A DNA stretch of 64,000 bases, taken from positions 62,001-126,000 of the forward strand of contig JAPOTJ010000032.1 of the NCBI GenBank assembly GCA_026709225.1. The letters run 5' to 3'. The stretch is from Gammaproteobacteria bacterium (GTDB lineage: Bacteria; Pseudomonadota; Gammaproteobacteria; Pseudomonadales; Azotimanducaceae). Both the position numbers and the translations under genes were made by a program. The notes below the pieces were generated by a model that made no database searches, had not been told where the DNA came from, and worked only from the letters and a program-made list of their open reading frames with translations. This document shows, piece after piece, positions 10,907-20,739 of this stretch (position 1 is the stretch's first letter; every line of letters starts with the position of its first letter).

Positions 10907-11781
10907 ATCGACTTTCCCTCGTCGGTAAAGGCGTGCTTATCGGATGCGCGGAACTCATTCCGAGTATCTCCGGCGGCACCATCGCGCTCATGACTGGCAT
11001 ATGGACGAAGATCATCGTCAGCCTCGCGCGCTTTGACCGAGACACGCTCCGCATGCTCGCCCGCGGCCAATGGGCAACATGCTGGCGTGAGCACAATCTG
11101 GAGTTCTTGCTTCTGGTATCCGCTGGCAGTCTGATTGGCTTGTTCGCGTTGGCAAGGCTTGTCAACTGGGTGCTTCTGCATCAGCCTTTGGCGTTGATGG
11201 CCTTGGTCTTTGGCGTAGTGCTTGGCTCGTTGCCGCGGTTTTCTCAGTTCTTCCGAGACGAGGGATGGCGGGGTCGTCTCGTCTGGCTCGCGGGCGGCGC
11301 AGTCATTGGCATCCTGCTCAGCTTGCTCCCGACCGGAACGTTGACGGCGAGCGCTTGGGTGATGTTTTTCAGCGCGATGGTGGCGAGCGCTGCTGCCCTG
11401 TTGCCGGGTGTGTCAGGTGCGTATATCCTGCTATTGATTGGGGTGTACGACGATGCGGTGCAGGCCGTTGCTGAAATTGACTTCACCATGCTCGTGATCA
11501 TCGGGCTCGGCATTGCCTGCGGTGTGATGCTGTTCGTGCGTGTGATTCACAAGCTCTTGTCCAAACGCGCCGAGCCGACCCTCGCCGTGCTCGTCGGACT
11601 GGTGATTGGGAGCTTGACGAAAATCGTGCCGAAGGACGTGGAACGCACGAATATCTGGGGCTTCGCGCAAGCTCCGGACGCGGCATTGCCTGCTGGCACG
11701 TTCGCGCTGCTTGTGTTTCTCGGCTTCGCCTGCGGCTATGCGCTAGCGCGCGGCGTGAGCGACTTGAAAGCGCAAGCTTGA
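10903..11781 (+). CDS. DUF368 membrane protein, predicted polyprenyl-phosphate flippase
   Basis: A 292-residue polytopic membrane protein of the DUF368 family with roughly eight hydrophobic segments. The conserved N-terminal stretch ELIPSISGGTIALMTGIW and the later ALLPGVSGAYILLLIGVYD are the paired re-entrant-like PxxSG motifs of the family. DUF368 proteins have been reported as undecaprenyl-phosphate translocases that recycle the lipid carrier to the cytoplasmic face. That fits its location between ftsB and an NlpD-like gene, all envelope functions. It starts with GTG in GTGA overlap with ftsB. In many gammaproteobacteria ispD, ispF, truD, surE and pcm lie in this interval, and none of them is here. 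Confidence 0.88.
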   Translation: MNRLSLVGKGVLIGCAELIPSISGGTIALMTGIWTKIIVSLARFDRDTLRMLARGQWATCWREHNLEFLLLVSAGSLIGLFALARLVNWVLLHQPLALMALVFGVVLGSLPRFSQFFRDEGWRGRLVWLAGGAVIGILLSLLPTGTLTASAWVMFFSAMVASAAALLPGVSGAYILLLIGVYDDAVQAVAEIDFTMLVIIGLGIACGVMLFVRVIHKLLSKRAEPTLAVLVGLVIGSLTKIVPKDVERTNIWGFAQAPDAALPAGTFALLVFLGFACGYALARGVSDLKAQA

Positions 11782-11782
11782 G

Positions 11783-12556
11783 ATGATGACCATGCCGAAC
11801 AATGCCTCGCTTGCATTTTTCATGCGTTGCCTCTGCCTCGCAGGCATCGTGCTCGCGCTCGCTGCCTGCGCAGGCGGCAATAGAGGCGTCAAAGTGATCG
11901 ATCCGTCGCCGTCGCAAAAGTACGATTATCGGGTGAAGTCAGGCGATACCTTGTATTCGATCGCTTGGCGACACGAGATGCACTTCGTCGAACTTGCGCG
12001 CATCAACAATATCCCCCATCCCTACACGATCTACCCTGGGCAGACGCTCAAGGTCATCCAGCCGGAAGTGGTGCGCACCGCGCCTGCAAAGAGACCTCAG
12101 CAGACAGTCGCCCGCGAGAAGAAGTCATCACCGCCCGCGACGAAGAAAGCACCCGCGTCCGCGATGCCGCGCCCGCCCACTACAAGTGCGCGACGCGCCA
12201 CGGCAGGCTGGCATTGGCCGAGCAATGGCAAGATCAGCAAGGGGTTTGGGCGTGACAACAAGGGTGTTGACTTCGCGCTGAACGCGGGCAGCGAAGTGCG
12301 AGCCGCCGGCAAAGGGACAGTCATTTATTCTGGCAGCGGCCTCGGCGGCTACAGCCGCCTGATTATCATTCGTCACGATGATCGCTACATGAGCGCCTAC
12401 AGCCTTGACTTTGGGGTGCTTGTTGAGGAAGGCCAGACTGTGCGATTAGGCGAAGTCATCGCGCGCACCACCGCAGAGCCAGCGAGGGACTTGCATTTCG
12501 AGGTGCGCGACAAGGGCACGCCGATTGATCCGATGCGGGTGCTGCGAGGTCGATAG
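11783..12556 (+). CDS. nlpD: NlpD-like lipoprotein: LysM plus degenerate M23 domain
   Basis: A 257-residue envelope lipoprotein. The signal peptide ends in a lipobox (LALAAC, Cys near residue 31). A LysM peptidoglycan-binding domain follows (DYRVKSGDTLYSIAWRH to YPGQTLKV, about residues 48-93), then a Pro/Lys/Ala-rich linker and a C-terminal LytM/M23 domain from about 140. The metal-binding His of HxxxD is replaced (NKGVDFA), and the YaH position reads AYSLDFG, while LHFEVR is kept. By family knowledge this marks an amidase activator rather than an active peptidase, as in NlpD/EnvC. It is the last gene of the pyrG operon. rpoS, its usual follower, is absent. Confidence 0.88.
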   Translation: MMTMPNNASLAFFMRCLCLAGIVLALAACAGGNRGVKVIDPSPSQKYDYRVKSGDTLYSIAWRHEMHFVELARINNIPHPYTIYPGQTLKVIQPEVVRTAPAKRPQQTVAREKKSSPPATKKAPASAMPRPPTTSARRATAGWHWPSNGKISKGFGRDNKGVDFALNAGSEVRAAGKGTVIYSGSGLGGYSRLIIIRHDDRYMSAYSLDFGVLVEEGQTVRLGEVIARTTAEPARDLHFEVRDKGTPIDPMRVLRGR

Positions 12557-12865
12557 TGCCCGTCAGTCGGATAGAGTGATTGAAACTTGGCGGCCGACAT
12601 TGATCTTAAGGGCGGAAGTCGTCAGCGGCGTGCGGCACAATCTTCTGACGCCGCGCGGTGCTCAGGTTCGAGATGCGTTGCGTTGGAGCTTTGCCATAGA
12701 TGAACTGCCTGCGCTTCGCATCAGAGCTGTTCGATGGTGCGCCGTTCAGCATTGCTGTTCCATGGCGGTAGAGATATGATGAGGGCGGTCGCCAAGCCAA
12801 GTTCAAACTATCAGAACAGGACTGTCCTTAAAACATCCAACAAAAACCAATCGGGGGAATGGGAA
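12557..12865. other. Intergenic region without a recognisable gene
   Basis: 309 bp between nlpD and a TonB receptor. Short open frames exist on both strands but none has a recognisable product. The last 15 bases (TCGGGGGAATGGGAA) form a purine-rich ribosome-binding region for the receptor. The promoter of the receptor is expected here; I cannot place its hexamers with confidence. Confidence 0.5.
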
Positions 12866-15325
12866 ATGCTTTGGAAACGACAACTGATATCCGCTACCGC
12901 GGTCATGCTAGTCACAGCCGGATGCTTGGGCTTTGTACTCGCACCGGGCACCGCGAGTGCCGAGGGCCGTGTCCTTGAAGAAATCATAGTCACAGCGCGC
13001 AAGAGGGAAGAGTCTCTTCAGGATGTGCCGGTGGTCGTGCAGGCCTTTGACTCGGCGGCGCTAGAAGCGTATGCGACAAACCGGTTCGAGGATCTGAGCG
13101 ATCTAGTTTCCGGGCTGAGTATTCTCAGCGAGGGTGCCATCACACCTTCGGTCAATCTGCGGGGTGTCCAGACTTCCGGCACCAGCTCGATTGCCGACAA
13201 TTCTGTATCAACCGTGTTCGATGGCGTGCCGTACAGCGGTGCGCACATACTGAACTACGGCCTGTTCGATGCCGAGGCAGTCGAGGTGCTGAAAGGCCCG
13301 CAGGCGCTGTTCTTCGGCAAAAACAGCCCGGGCGGTGTGATCGCAGTTCGCACCAAGGATCCGACTGACGAGCTGTTCACGGAGCTGCGCACAGGCCACG
13401 AATTCGAGGGCACGCGAAGCTACGGGCACGCGATCGTTTCCGGGCCTTTCGACGAGACTTGGGGAGGTCGCCTCGCGGTGCGGGTGTCGAGCCAGGACGG
13501 TTACTTCGACAACGTCTGGGGTCGCGGTGACCCGGAAGCGGTGCAGCCGGTTTCGTCAACAGGCCCCAACTACGACGAGTTCCAGATCAACGGCACCCTG
13601 CGCGGCGAGTTTGACCGCGGTGACGTGACGATCAAGATCCTGCACGCCACGCGCGAGGGAAAAGGCCATTACGCGCCGTATCAGTTCATCGAATGCGATG
13701 GTCGCGACCTGTCGGTACCCGGCAATCCGACTGGCCTGAATCCGTTTACCGACTGTTCCGTAGACAAGAAGTTTGCCACCGCGCCCTTTATGCCGACAGA
13801 TGCCGCACCGACCACCCTGTTCAGCAACCGCGAACCCTTCACCGACAATGAACTGACGCAGGTGAGCATTGATGCCAATCTGGATATCAACGACACGTGG
13901 TCGGTCAACAGCATCACCGGCTGGGTTGACCTCCAGAACAGCCTGCTCGGCAATTCCGCTCCGGGTTCCAACAACGACTTCGGCATCGCCTACGGCTCAA
14001 CGCCGAGCATCGACAAGATATCCCAGGAAATCCGCTTCACCGGCGAATTTGATCGCGCCACCGTGATGCTCGGTGCCTTTGCCGACGATCGCGAGAACTT
14101 CTCACAGACCAAACTGTGGATCAACCCGTCCTTCGCACTGACGCCAGACACCGAGTTCGGTACTGACAGCGAATCCTGGTCGGTGTTTGCCCAGGTGAAC
14201 TACGACCTCACAGAAGCCGTCAACCTATCCGTCGGCGGCCGTTACACCAGCGAGGAACGATCCCTGTCAGCGCGCAATAATCAGGCCGATACGGGCTTTC
14301 CTCGACGCTCGATCATCGGCGCGCATCGATTCACCGTCGATGAGCTGTCATACCAGAATTTCTCTCCGGAACTGATCGTGTCGTGGCAGGCAGCCGATGA
14401 TGTCAATCTGTATGCCGGCTATCGCGAAGCCTTCAAGTCGGGCGGCTTCTCACCATCCTCGACGCGCGGATATCCGACGGTGGATCCGTCTGTTCCGGCA
14501 ATCGATGTGTCCTACGAGGAGGAGAACGCCGAAGGGTTCGAGGTCGGTGCCAAGACCGAGTGGCTCGGCAACAGTCTGCGCGTCAACGTTGCCGCTTTCT
14601 CGTTCGAATATTCCGATCTCCAGCAGTCAGCCTTTGACGGCGCAGAGGTGCGCACCATCAATGCCGGCATCGCGAATGTGGAAGGCGTGGAAATGGATGT
14701 CCTCTGGGTGACTCCGATCGACGGCCTCACTGTGAACGGCAATGTCGCGTTCAACAACAACGAGTTTGACGATTTCCTTGACAGCTGCAACGACTTCCAG
14801 ATTTTCGTGGCTCAAGGCGACTGCAACGTCAACGTCAACGCCGACGGCAATCTGGAAACTTGGGCCGACGGCAACCGATCAACCGCTGTTGCCGGCATTA
14901 TTGCTTCGGGCGCCGATGTCCAGGATCGCTCCGGACATCCCTTGCGACGCGCACCGGAATGGTCGGGCTCGGTCGGCTTCACCTACGAAAGACAGATTTC
15001 CGAATCGATGATATTCACTGCGAACGGCCTCGCGATCTACAGTGACGAGTATCAGACGGAAGGCGAAAACAACCCGCTGGCGATCCAGGACGCATACTGG
15101 ATCATCAATGCCGGGATCGGCATTGAAGCCACTGACGGCGGCTGGCAGCTGAATCTGATCGGTCGCAACCTCACGGACGAGGCTTATGTGATCTCGGCTT
15201 TCGAGACACTACGCACCGGTTCGAATTCTGCTGGCTTGCGAGAAATCCTGAGCGGAATGCGCAATCCGCCGCGCCAAGTGTTCCTTGAGCTGACTGTTCG
15301 TCCAGGCATCGTGTTCGGGAGATAG
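12866..15325 (+). CDS. TonB-dependent outer-membrane receptor
   Basis: A 819-residue TonB-dependent receptor from the ATG preceded by GGGGGAATGGGAA. The signal peptide ends near GTASAEG, the TonB-box-like segment is LEEIIVTARKREESLQDVPV, the plug domain runs to about residue 170 (VEVLKGPQALFFGKNSPGG), and the rest is the beta-barrel. It ends with an aromatic-poor ELTVRPGIVFGR rather than the usual terminal Phe. EIIVTARKREESLQDVP is typical of receptors in sphingomonads and environmental gammaproteobacteria that take up varied organic ligands. The downstream hydrolase and SDR may act on the imported compound. The ligand is unknown. Confidence 0.92.
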   Translation: MLWKRQLISATAVMLVTAGCLGFVLAPGTASAEGRVLEEIIVTARKREESLQDVPVVVQAFDSAALEAYATNRFEDLSDLVSGLSILSEGAITPSVNLRGVQTSGTSSIADNSVSTVFDGVPYSGAHILNYGLFDAEAVEVLKGPQALFFGKNSPGGVIAVRTKDPTDELFTELRTGHEFEGTRSYGHAIVSGPFDETWGGRLAVRVSSQDGYFDNVWGRGDPEAVQPVSSTGPNYDEFQINGTLRGEFDRGDVTIKILHATREGKGHYAPYQFIECDGRDLSVPGNPTGLNPFTDCSVDKKFATAPFMPTDAAPTTLFSNREPFTDNELTQVSIDANLDINDTWSVNSITGWVDLQNSLLGNSAPGSNNDFGIAYGSTPSIDKISQEIRFTGEFDRATVMLGAFADDRENFSQTKLWINPSFALTPDTEFGTDSESWSVFAQVNYDLTEAVNLSVGGRYTSEERSLSARNNQADTGFPRRSIIGAHRFTVDELSYQNFSPELIVSWQAADDVNLYAGYREAFKSGGFSPSSTRGYPTVDPSVPAIDVSYEEENAEGFEVGAKTEWLGNSLRVNVAAFSFEYSDLQQSAFDGAEVRTINAGIANVEGVEMDVLWVTPIDGLTVNGNVAFNNNEFDDFLDSCNDFQIFVAQGDCNVNVNADGNLETWADGNRSTAVAGIIASGADVQDRSGHPLRRAPEWSGSVGFTYERQISESMIFTANGLAIYSDEYQTEGENNPLAIQDAYWIINAGIGIEATDGGWQLNLIGRNLTDEAYVISAFETLRTGSNSAGLREILSGMRNPPRQVFLELTVRPGIVFGR

Positions 15326-15452
15326 CTTTCCACGGTCGTCACCGTCACGGGGCGGCCCGATCTCGCGCCTGACCTGTTGCGCATCCGCCTTCCGCCCCTC
15401 TGTTATCCTTCAACAGGACTTTCTCGGCACGCTGTTGGCAGCGAAGGGCAAC

Positions 15453-16355
15453 ATGGCACAGATTCAAACGGCGCGCCTTGCGCTTGAGTACGATACGTTC
15501 GGCAACGAGGACGACCGACCCCTGCTGCTGGTGATGGGGCTCGGTGCGCAAATGACAGCGTGGAACGAGGAGTTCTGCACGCTGCTCGCGGAGCGTGGGC
15601 ACTTCATCATCCGCTTCGACAATCGGGATTGCGGTCTGTCGCAGAAGTTCCCTGAGTTCGGCGTGCCCAATATTGACGCCGTGCGCGAAGCCGTCGACAA
15701 GGGCGAGCAGGTCGAAGTGCCGTATCAGCTCACCGACATGGCAGACGATGCCTTCTCGCTGCTCGACGCGCTTGGTATCGAGCGAGCGCATGTCTGCGGC
15801 GCATCGATGGGCGGCATGATCGTGCAGGCCATGGCGATCGCCAATGCAGAGCGCGTGTTGTCCATGACCTCGATCATGTCCGCCACTGGCAATCGGGACA
15901 TAGAACTGAGCGAGCCAGAAGCGTTCGAAGCGCTCATGTCGCCGCCCGGCAACACCCGAGAGGAATCCATCGAGCGCTCGCTCAAGGTCGGAAAAGTCAT
16001 CGGCAGCCTGCCAGAGTTTCTCGACCCCATCCACGAGCGTCGCGCTCGCGCCGCAGCAGCCTATGATCGAAGCTTCTATCCAGCAGGCATCGCGCGCCAG
16101 ATGTCGGCCATTTCCGTGGCCGGTGATCGAAGTCCTGCGCTCGGCAACGTCAAGGTTCCGACCTTGGTGATTCACGGCACAGTGGATCCGCTGGTGCGCT
16201 TCGAGTGTGGCGAGGACACACGCGATGCCATCGCCGATGCCGAAATGCTTGCGGTCACCGGCATGGGCCACGATATGCCGCGCGGGTTCTGGCCTACCAT
16301 CATCGAGCACATCACCCTGCGCACGCATCACGAAGGCAGGTTTGCGCGTGACTGA
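15453..16355 (+). CDS. Alpha/beta-fold hydrolase
   Basis: A 300-residue alpha/beta hydrolase. The oxyanion region is VMGLGAQMTAW, the nucleophile elbow CGASMGGM places Ser at about residue 118, the acid is probably Asp in HGTVDPLV, and the base His is in GMGHDMP. FDNRDCGLSQKF matches the family of hydrolases often annotated beside polyketide, homoserine-lactone or ester catabolism genes. It starts at an ATG behind a GAAGGG Shine-Dalgarno and overlaps the next gene by 8 bp. Its position after a TonB receptor suggests it may cleave an imported ester, which is inference only. Confidence 0.9.
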   Translation: MAQIQTARLALEYDTFGNEDDRPLLLVMGLGAQMTAWNEEFCTLLAERGHFIIRFDNRDCGLSQKFPEFGVPNIDAVREAVDKGEQVEVPYQLTDMADDAFSLLDALGIERAHVCGASMGGMIVQAMAIANAERVLSMTSIMSATGNRDIELSEPEAFEALMSPPGNTREESIERSLKVGKVIGSLPEFLDPIHERRARAAAAYDRSFYPAGIARQMSAISVAGDRSPALGNVKVPTLVIHGTVDPLVRFECGEDTRDAIADAEMLAVTGMGHDMPRGFWPTIIEHITLRTHHEGRFARD

Positions 16356-17124
16356 TTCGAGAAAACCTGTCTGCCTTGTGCTCGGTGCAGGGGCGGGCAT
16401 CGGCGGCACCGTCGGCGGACGTTTTGCGATGGAAGGCTATCACTCGGTGCTCTGTCGCAGATCCGACCAAGCAGATTTGGATAGGCTGACCAATGACATT
16501 CGCGATCGCGGCGGCGAGGCATCAGGCTGCTTGCTCAACGCGACGCAAGAAAACAGCATTGAAGACTTGGTTGAACACACCGAGTCCGAAACCGGCCCGA
16601 TTGAAGTCGTCGTCTACAACCTCGGTGCCCAGGTCGGCAACAAGTCGCTTGCGGAGACGAGCTACAAGATATTCGAACTCGGCTGGCGCATGGCTACCTT
16701 CGGGCTGTTTCGAGTCGCCTCAAGCGTCTGCCCGCGCATGGTCTCGCGGGGCCGCGGCACCATTCTCGTAACCTCCGCCACAGCCGCCGTGCGCGGCAAC
16801 GCTGGGCAGCACTCGCACGCAGCGGCCATGGGCGGGCGACGCATGCTCTGCCAGACGCTCAATGCCGAATTCGGGCCCAAAGGCATTCATATTGTTCACA
16901 TCTTGATCGACGGCTCGGTCGATGCGCCTGACACCTTGGGCAAGCTGCTCGGCCCCGAGCGCTTCGCCGAACTGCGCCGGACGCGCGGCATGGCGCACGA
17001 GGGCCTCATGCTGCCGTCGGCCATTGCCGAAACCTACCTGCATCTCGCCAAGCAGCCGAAGTCAACGTGGAGCAACGAGATTGACTTGCGTTCGTTTTCC
17101 GATTCGCCTTGGTGGAATGACTAG
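16348..17124 (+). CDS. SDR-like protein lacking the YxxxK catalytic pair
   Basis: A 258-residue Rossmann-fold protein with an intact nucleotide-binding motif (LGAGAGIGGTVG) and the SDR-type NLGAQVG and VTSATAAVRG segments. At the position of the catalytic Tyr and Lys it reads QHSHAAAMGGRR, so neither Tyr nor Lys is present. The following HIVHILIDGSVDAP resembles a divergent SDR subgroup whose members often have Phe instead of Tyr but normally keep the Lys. The GTG start overlaps the hydrolase gene by 8 bp, so the two are coupled. It may be a binding or regulatory protein, or use a different base. Confidence 0.8.
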   Translation: MTDSRKPVCLVLGAGAGIGGTVGGRFAMEGYHSVLCRRSDQADLDRLTNDIRDRGGEASGCLLNATQENSIEDLVEHTESETGPIEVVVYNLGAQVGNKSLAETSYKIFELGWRMATFGLFRVASSVCPRMVSRGRGTILVTSATAAVRGNAGQHSHAAAMGGRRMLCQTLNAEFGPKGIHIVHILIDGSVDAPDTLGKLLGPERFAELRRTRGMAHEGLMLPSAIAETYLHLAKQPKSTWSNEIDLRSFSDSPWWND

Positions 17125-17147
17125 GAAACATCCGCACATGTCAGGTA

Positions 17148-20015
17148 CTACGCCGCTCCGGGCATGTGCAATAATTCAGCGAGATAGCGGCCAGTATGCG
17201 AGCGGGGGTTGCAGGCGACCGTTTCCGGCGTGCCTTCGGCGATCAAATCGCCGCCGCCTGCGCCGCCTTCAGGGCCAAGGTCAATGATCCAGTCCGCTGT
17301 CTTGATGACATCGAGGTTGTGTTCGATGACGACGAGCGTGTTGCCTTGTTCTTTGAGCCTGTGAAGCACTCGAAGTAGGGCGGCAATATCTTCAAAGTGT
17401 AGCCCTGTAGTCGGCTCGTCAAGAATGTACAGGCACCGGCCGGTGCCCCGCTTGGAGAGTTCGCGTGACAGCTTGATACGTTGCGCCTCGCCGCCCGAGA
17501 GCGTCGTTGCGCTTTGGCCAAGGTGGATATAAGACAGCCCGACATCCATCAAAGTCTGAAGACGCCGTGCGATTGACGGAATTGCGGAAAAAAACTCAAG
17601 CCCTTCTTCAACCGTCATCTCAAGCACCTCGAAGATATTTTTCCCCTTGTACGTGACGCTCAATGTTTCGCGGTTGTAGCGCTGACCGTCGCACGCCTCG
17701 CACTTTACGTACAGGTCGGGCAGGAAGTGCATCTCGACTTTGATGAGGCCGTCGCCTTGGCAGGCTTCGCAGCGCCCGCCACGCACATTGAAGCTGAATC
17801 GTCCCGGCTTGTAGCCGCGCGAGCGCGCCTCGCTGGTTTCGGCGAAGAGTTCGCGGATGGGAGTAAACAGGTTGGTGTAGGTGGCAGGATTGGATCTCGG
17901 CGTGCGACCAATCGGGCTCTGATCGACCTCAATGAATTTGTCGAGCGCATCGAGCCCTTCGATATGATCATGCGGTGCTGGCGGGGGCACCGTCTTGCTC
18001 CCGAGACTGCGCGCGAGCGCCGGACCGAGCGTTTGATTCACGAGCGTCGATTTTCCGGAACCTGAGACGCCGGTCACGCAAGTGAGCAGCCCGAGCGGGA
18101 TGGTGGCTTGTATTGACTTCAAGTTGTTGCCGCGAGCGCCGACGATCCTGATGTGCTTGCCTTGGCGCACCTTTGCTCGGCGCTTCGGGATGCTAATCTG
18201 CCGCCGCCCTGCAAGATAGTCCCCTGTGATCGATGACGTGCAGGCAATCAGGTCGCTTGGCGTGCCGCACGCGACGACTTTCCCTCCGTGGACGCCGGCG
18301 CCCGGCCCCATGTCCACGATGTGGTCGGCGGCACGAATGGCCTCTTCGTCGTGCTCCACAACGAGCACCGTGTTACCGAGGTCGCGCAGGCGCGTCAAGG
18401 TTGAAAGCAAACGCTGGTTGTCGCGCTGATGCAGACCGATCGAAGGCTCGTCAAGAATGTATACCACGCCGACAAGCCCCGCGCCGATCTGGCTTGCGAG
18501 CCGAATGCGCTGCGCTTCGCCGCCTGAGAGGCTCTCGGCGCTGCGATCAAGCGTCAAGTAGTTCAGCCCGACATTCACCAGGAATCTGAGACGTTCTTGA
18601 ATTTCCTTCAATATCTTGTCAGCGATTTCCCGACGTGCGCCGCTGAGCCGCATCGACTCCAAGTGACTGAGCGCACTCTCGACCGACTGCGCAGTGATCT
18701 CGGAGAGGCTGCTGCCATCAATCACGACATTGCGCGCCGAAGCGTTCAGGCGCGTACCCTGGCAGCTTGGGCAGGCGCGGGTTGAGAAGTAGCTGCGCAG
18801 CGACTCGCGCACCGCTTCTGACTCCGTGTCGCGGTATCTTCGCTCAATCATGCCGACAACGCCAAGAAACTCTCGTTTGCGACGAAATCTGGTGCCGCGG
18901 TCGGACATGTAGTCGAACGTGACGCGCTCGCGCCGGCGACCGTGCAGGATGATCTCGCGCTGTGCTTCAGGAAGTGACTGCCACGGACAGTCCATATCAA
19001 TCGAAAAATGCGCGGACACCGACTTCAAGATGTGGTGGTACCACTTATTGCGCGTATCCCATCCGCGCACCGCGCCTTCGTTCAAGGACAGCGTCTCATC
19101 GGTGATGAGAAGTTCAGGATCGACGAATTGGCTCATGCCGAGCCCGTCGCACTCTGGACAGGCACCCGCAGGATTGTTGAAAGAGAACAGCCTTGGCTCG
19201 AGTTCGGGCAAGCTGAATCCACAGTGCGGGCAGGCGTAGAGCGCTGACATCAGAAGCGCTTCATGCTCCGGTTTGTTATCCATGAACGCGATGCGCGCGG
19301 TGCCGCCAGAGAGCGCCACCGCTGTTTCGAACGACTCGGCGAGCCGTTGCGCGATGTTGCTGCTGTCGTCGTCTGCCTTTTGGCGCTTGATGCGCAGTCG
19401 GTCCACGACCACTTCGATGGTGTGCTTCTTGTTCTTATCGAGCGCGGGCGCATCCGAGATTTCCACCACGAGGCCGTTGATGCGGGCGCGAATGAAGCCC
19501 TTGCTCAAGAGTTCCTGGAAGAGGTGCAGATGTTCGCCCTTGCGGTCTTGCACGACCGGTGCTAGCAGCATAATGGCCTCGCCCTCGGGTAGCGACAAGG
19601 TTGCGTCGACCATTTGCGAAATAGTCTGCGCGCGCAGCACGACCTTGTGCTCAGGGCAGCGCGGCTCGCCCACTCGTGCGAACAGCAGGCGAAGATAGTC
19701 GTAGATTTCAGTGACGGTGCCGACAGTCGAACGAGGGTTGTGGGATGTGGATTTCTGTTCAATGGAAATGGCAGGCGAGAGGCCATCAATGTGATCGACA
19801 TCCGGCTTGTCCATGACCGATAGGAATTGGCGCGCATAGGCGGAAAGAGACTCAACGTAGCGGCGCTGTCCCTCGGCGTAGAGCGTGTCGAACGCAAGCG
19901 AGGACTTGCCCGAGCCCGAGAGGCCGGTGATGACCGTCAATTGATCGCGCGGCAGATCGAGATCGATGTTCTTGAGATTATGCGTGCGTGCACCGCGGAC
20001 AGCAATCTGTTTCAA
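17148..20015 (-). CDS. uvrA: Excinuclease ABC subunit A
   Basis: The damage-sensing ATPase of UvrABC nucleotide-excision repair, 955 residues and full-length. The first Walker A is GLSGSGKSS near residue 33 and the second is GVSGSGKST near 645. The two ABC signatures are [14 protein letters not shown] and [18 protein letters not shown]. Zinc ligands appear as CPHC...CPEC in the first half and CEAC...CEAC in the second. Both Walker B regions ([11 protein letters not shown] and [11 protein letters not shown]) are intact. The 130 bp upstream was searched for a LexA box (CTG-N10-CAG) and none was convincing. Its 3' end faces the SDR-like gene across 23 bp. Confidence 0.98.
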   Translation of the reverse strand: MKQIAVRGARTHNLKNIDLDLPRDQLTVITGLSGSGKSSLAFDTLYAEGQRRYVESLSAYARQFLSVMDKPDVDHIDGLSPAISIEQKSTSHNPRSTVGTVTEIYDYLRLLFARVGEPRCPEHKVVLRAQTISQMVDATLSLPEGEAIMLLAPVVQDRKGEHLHLFQELLSKGFIRARINGLVVEISDAPALDKNKKHTIEVVVDRLRIKRQKADDDSSNIAQRLAESFETAVALSGGTARIAFMDNKPEHEALLMSALYACPHCGFSLPELEPRLFSFNNPAGACPECDGLGMSQFVDPELLITDETLSLNEGAVRGWDTRNKWYHHILKSVSAHFSIDMDCPWQSLPEAQREIILHGRRRERVTFDYMSDRGTRFRRKREFLGVVGMIERRYRDTESEAVRESLRSYFSTRACPSCQGTRLNASARNVVIDGSSLSEITAQSVESALSHLESMRLSGARREIADKILKEIQERLRFLVNVGLNYLTLDRSAESLSGGEAQRIRLASQIGAGLVGVVYILDEPSIGLHQRDNQRLLSTLTRLRDLGNTVLVVEHDEEAIRAADHIVDMGPGAGVHGGKVVACGTPSDLIACTSSITGDYLAGRRQISIPKRRAKVRQGKHIRIVGARGNNLKSIQATIPLGLLTCVTGVSGSGKSTLVNQTLGPALARSLGSKTVPPPAPHDHIEGLDALDKFIEVDQSPIGRTPRSNPATYTNLFTPIRELFAETSEARSRGYKPGRFSFNVRGGRCEACQGDGLIKVEMHFLPDLYVKCEACDGQRYNRETLSVTYKGKNIFEVLEMTVEEGLEFFSAIPSIARRLQTLMDVGLSYIHLGQSATTLSGGEAQRIKLSRELSKRGTGRCLYILDEPTTGLHFEDIAALLRVLHRLKEQGNTLVVIEHNLDVIKTADWIIDLGPEGGAGGGDLIAEGTPETVACNPRSHTGRYLAELLHMPGAA

Positions 20016-20145
20016 GGTCTTCTGATCACCAAGCGTGCGGCAAACCGGTAACTTTATGCCGATATGTGTTGTGTGTCAAAAGTGAGGTTGCGTTCGCGCA
20101 CAAGTGATCGAGGACAGGTGGCGCACGTTCGGCACCTTCATTGAC

Positions 20146-20739
20146 CTATTCCTTGGTTTCGGCCGTTGAAGAATTGCCCGTCACCGGCTGCACGTACTCA
20201 AACAGCTTGACAACTTTCAGTACGCCGGAGGTCTCCGAGGCAATCTTGCCCGCAAGCTCGCCCTCTTTTTCATCCAAAGACCCCATCAAATAGACGACTT
20301 GATTGACTGTCACCACCTTGATGCGAAGTCCAGCAACGTCTGGATTATTGAGCAGCCTCGTTTTGACTTTGAGTGTAATCGTTGTGTCGTTGGCTCGGCC
20401 GAGGAACGCTGGCTTGGCGCTCACTGCCAGTTCGTTGAAGACGCCGCGCACCTGCCTGATCTTCAGCACCTGCTGTTCGGCGAGCGTCTTCAAAGCTTGG
20501 CTTGGCACTTCGCCGGCGAGCAGCACCTTGGCTTCCATGCTCACAACCTTCAGGCGCGCATCCGCAAAATCTTTGTGCGCCTTCCCGATCAGGTCAGCGG
20601 CTGTGCTTTCAATGTACGCATCGTCGATAAAGACGCCGGGCGTTCTGCCTTCGCCTGTGTAGTTGCCGCACGAGACCATCGTTACACACACGAGGAGAAG
20701 TGCGCAGCATCGCAAATTATTCGATGAGGGAATCACCAT
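20146..20739 (-). CDS. BON-domain outer-membrane lipoprotein, DolP (YraP)-like
   Basis: A 197-residue lipoprotein with a lipobox VTMVSC near residue 24 and two BON domains (about residues 45-110 and 120-185; VLLAGEVPSQALKTLAEQQV and VVYLMGSLDEKEGELAGKIA). This is the architecture of DolP/YraP, an outer-membrane integrity factor that binds anionic phospholipids. Position supports it: it is the last gene of lpoA-yraN-dolP, an order shared with E. coli, where diaA lies between yraN and yraP but is missing here. The start chosen is the ATG that gives a proper signal peptide; the reading frame continues 16 codons further upstream. It overlaps yraN by 7 bp. Confidence 0.88.
   Translation of the reverse strand: MVIPSSNNLRCCALLLVCVTMVSCGNYTGEGRTPGVFIDDAYIESTAADLIGKAHKDFADARLKVVSMEAKVLLAGEVPSQALKTLAEQQVLKIRQVRGVFNELAVSAKPAFLGRANDTTITLKVKTRLLNNPDVAGLRIKVVTVNQVVYLMGSLDEKEGELAGKIASETSGVLKVVKLFEYVQPVTGNSSTAETKE

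Noticed and set aside
15345..16409. 354-codon minus-strand frame over the alpha/beta hydrolase
   Set aside because: The plus-strand hydrolase has its full catalytic motif set; the antisense frame has none.
20016..20145. LexA (SOS) box upstream of uvrA
   Set aside because: No CTG-N10-CAG dyad of reasonable quality was found by eye.
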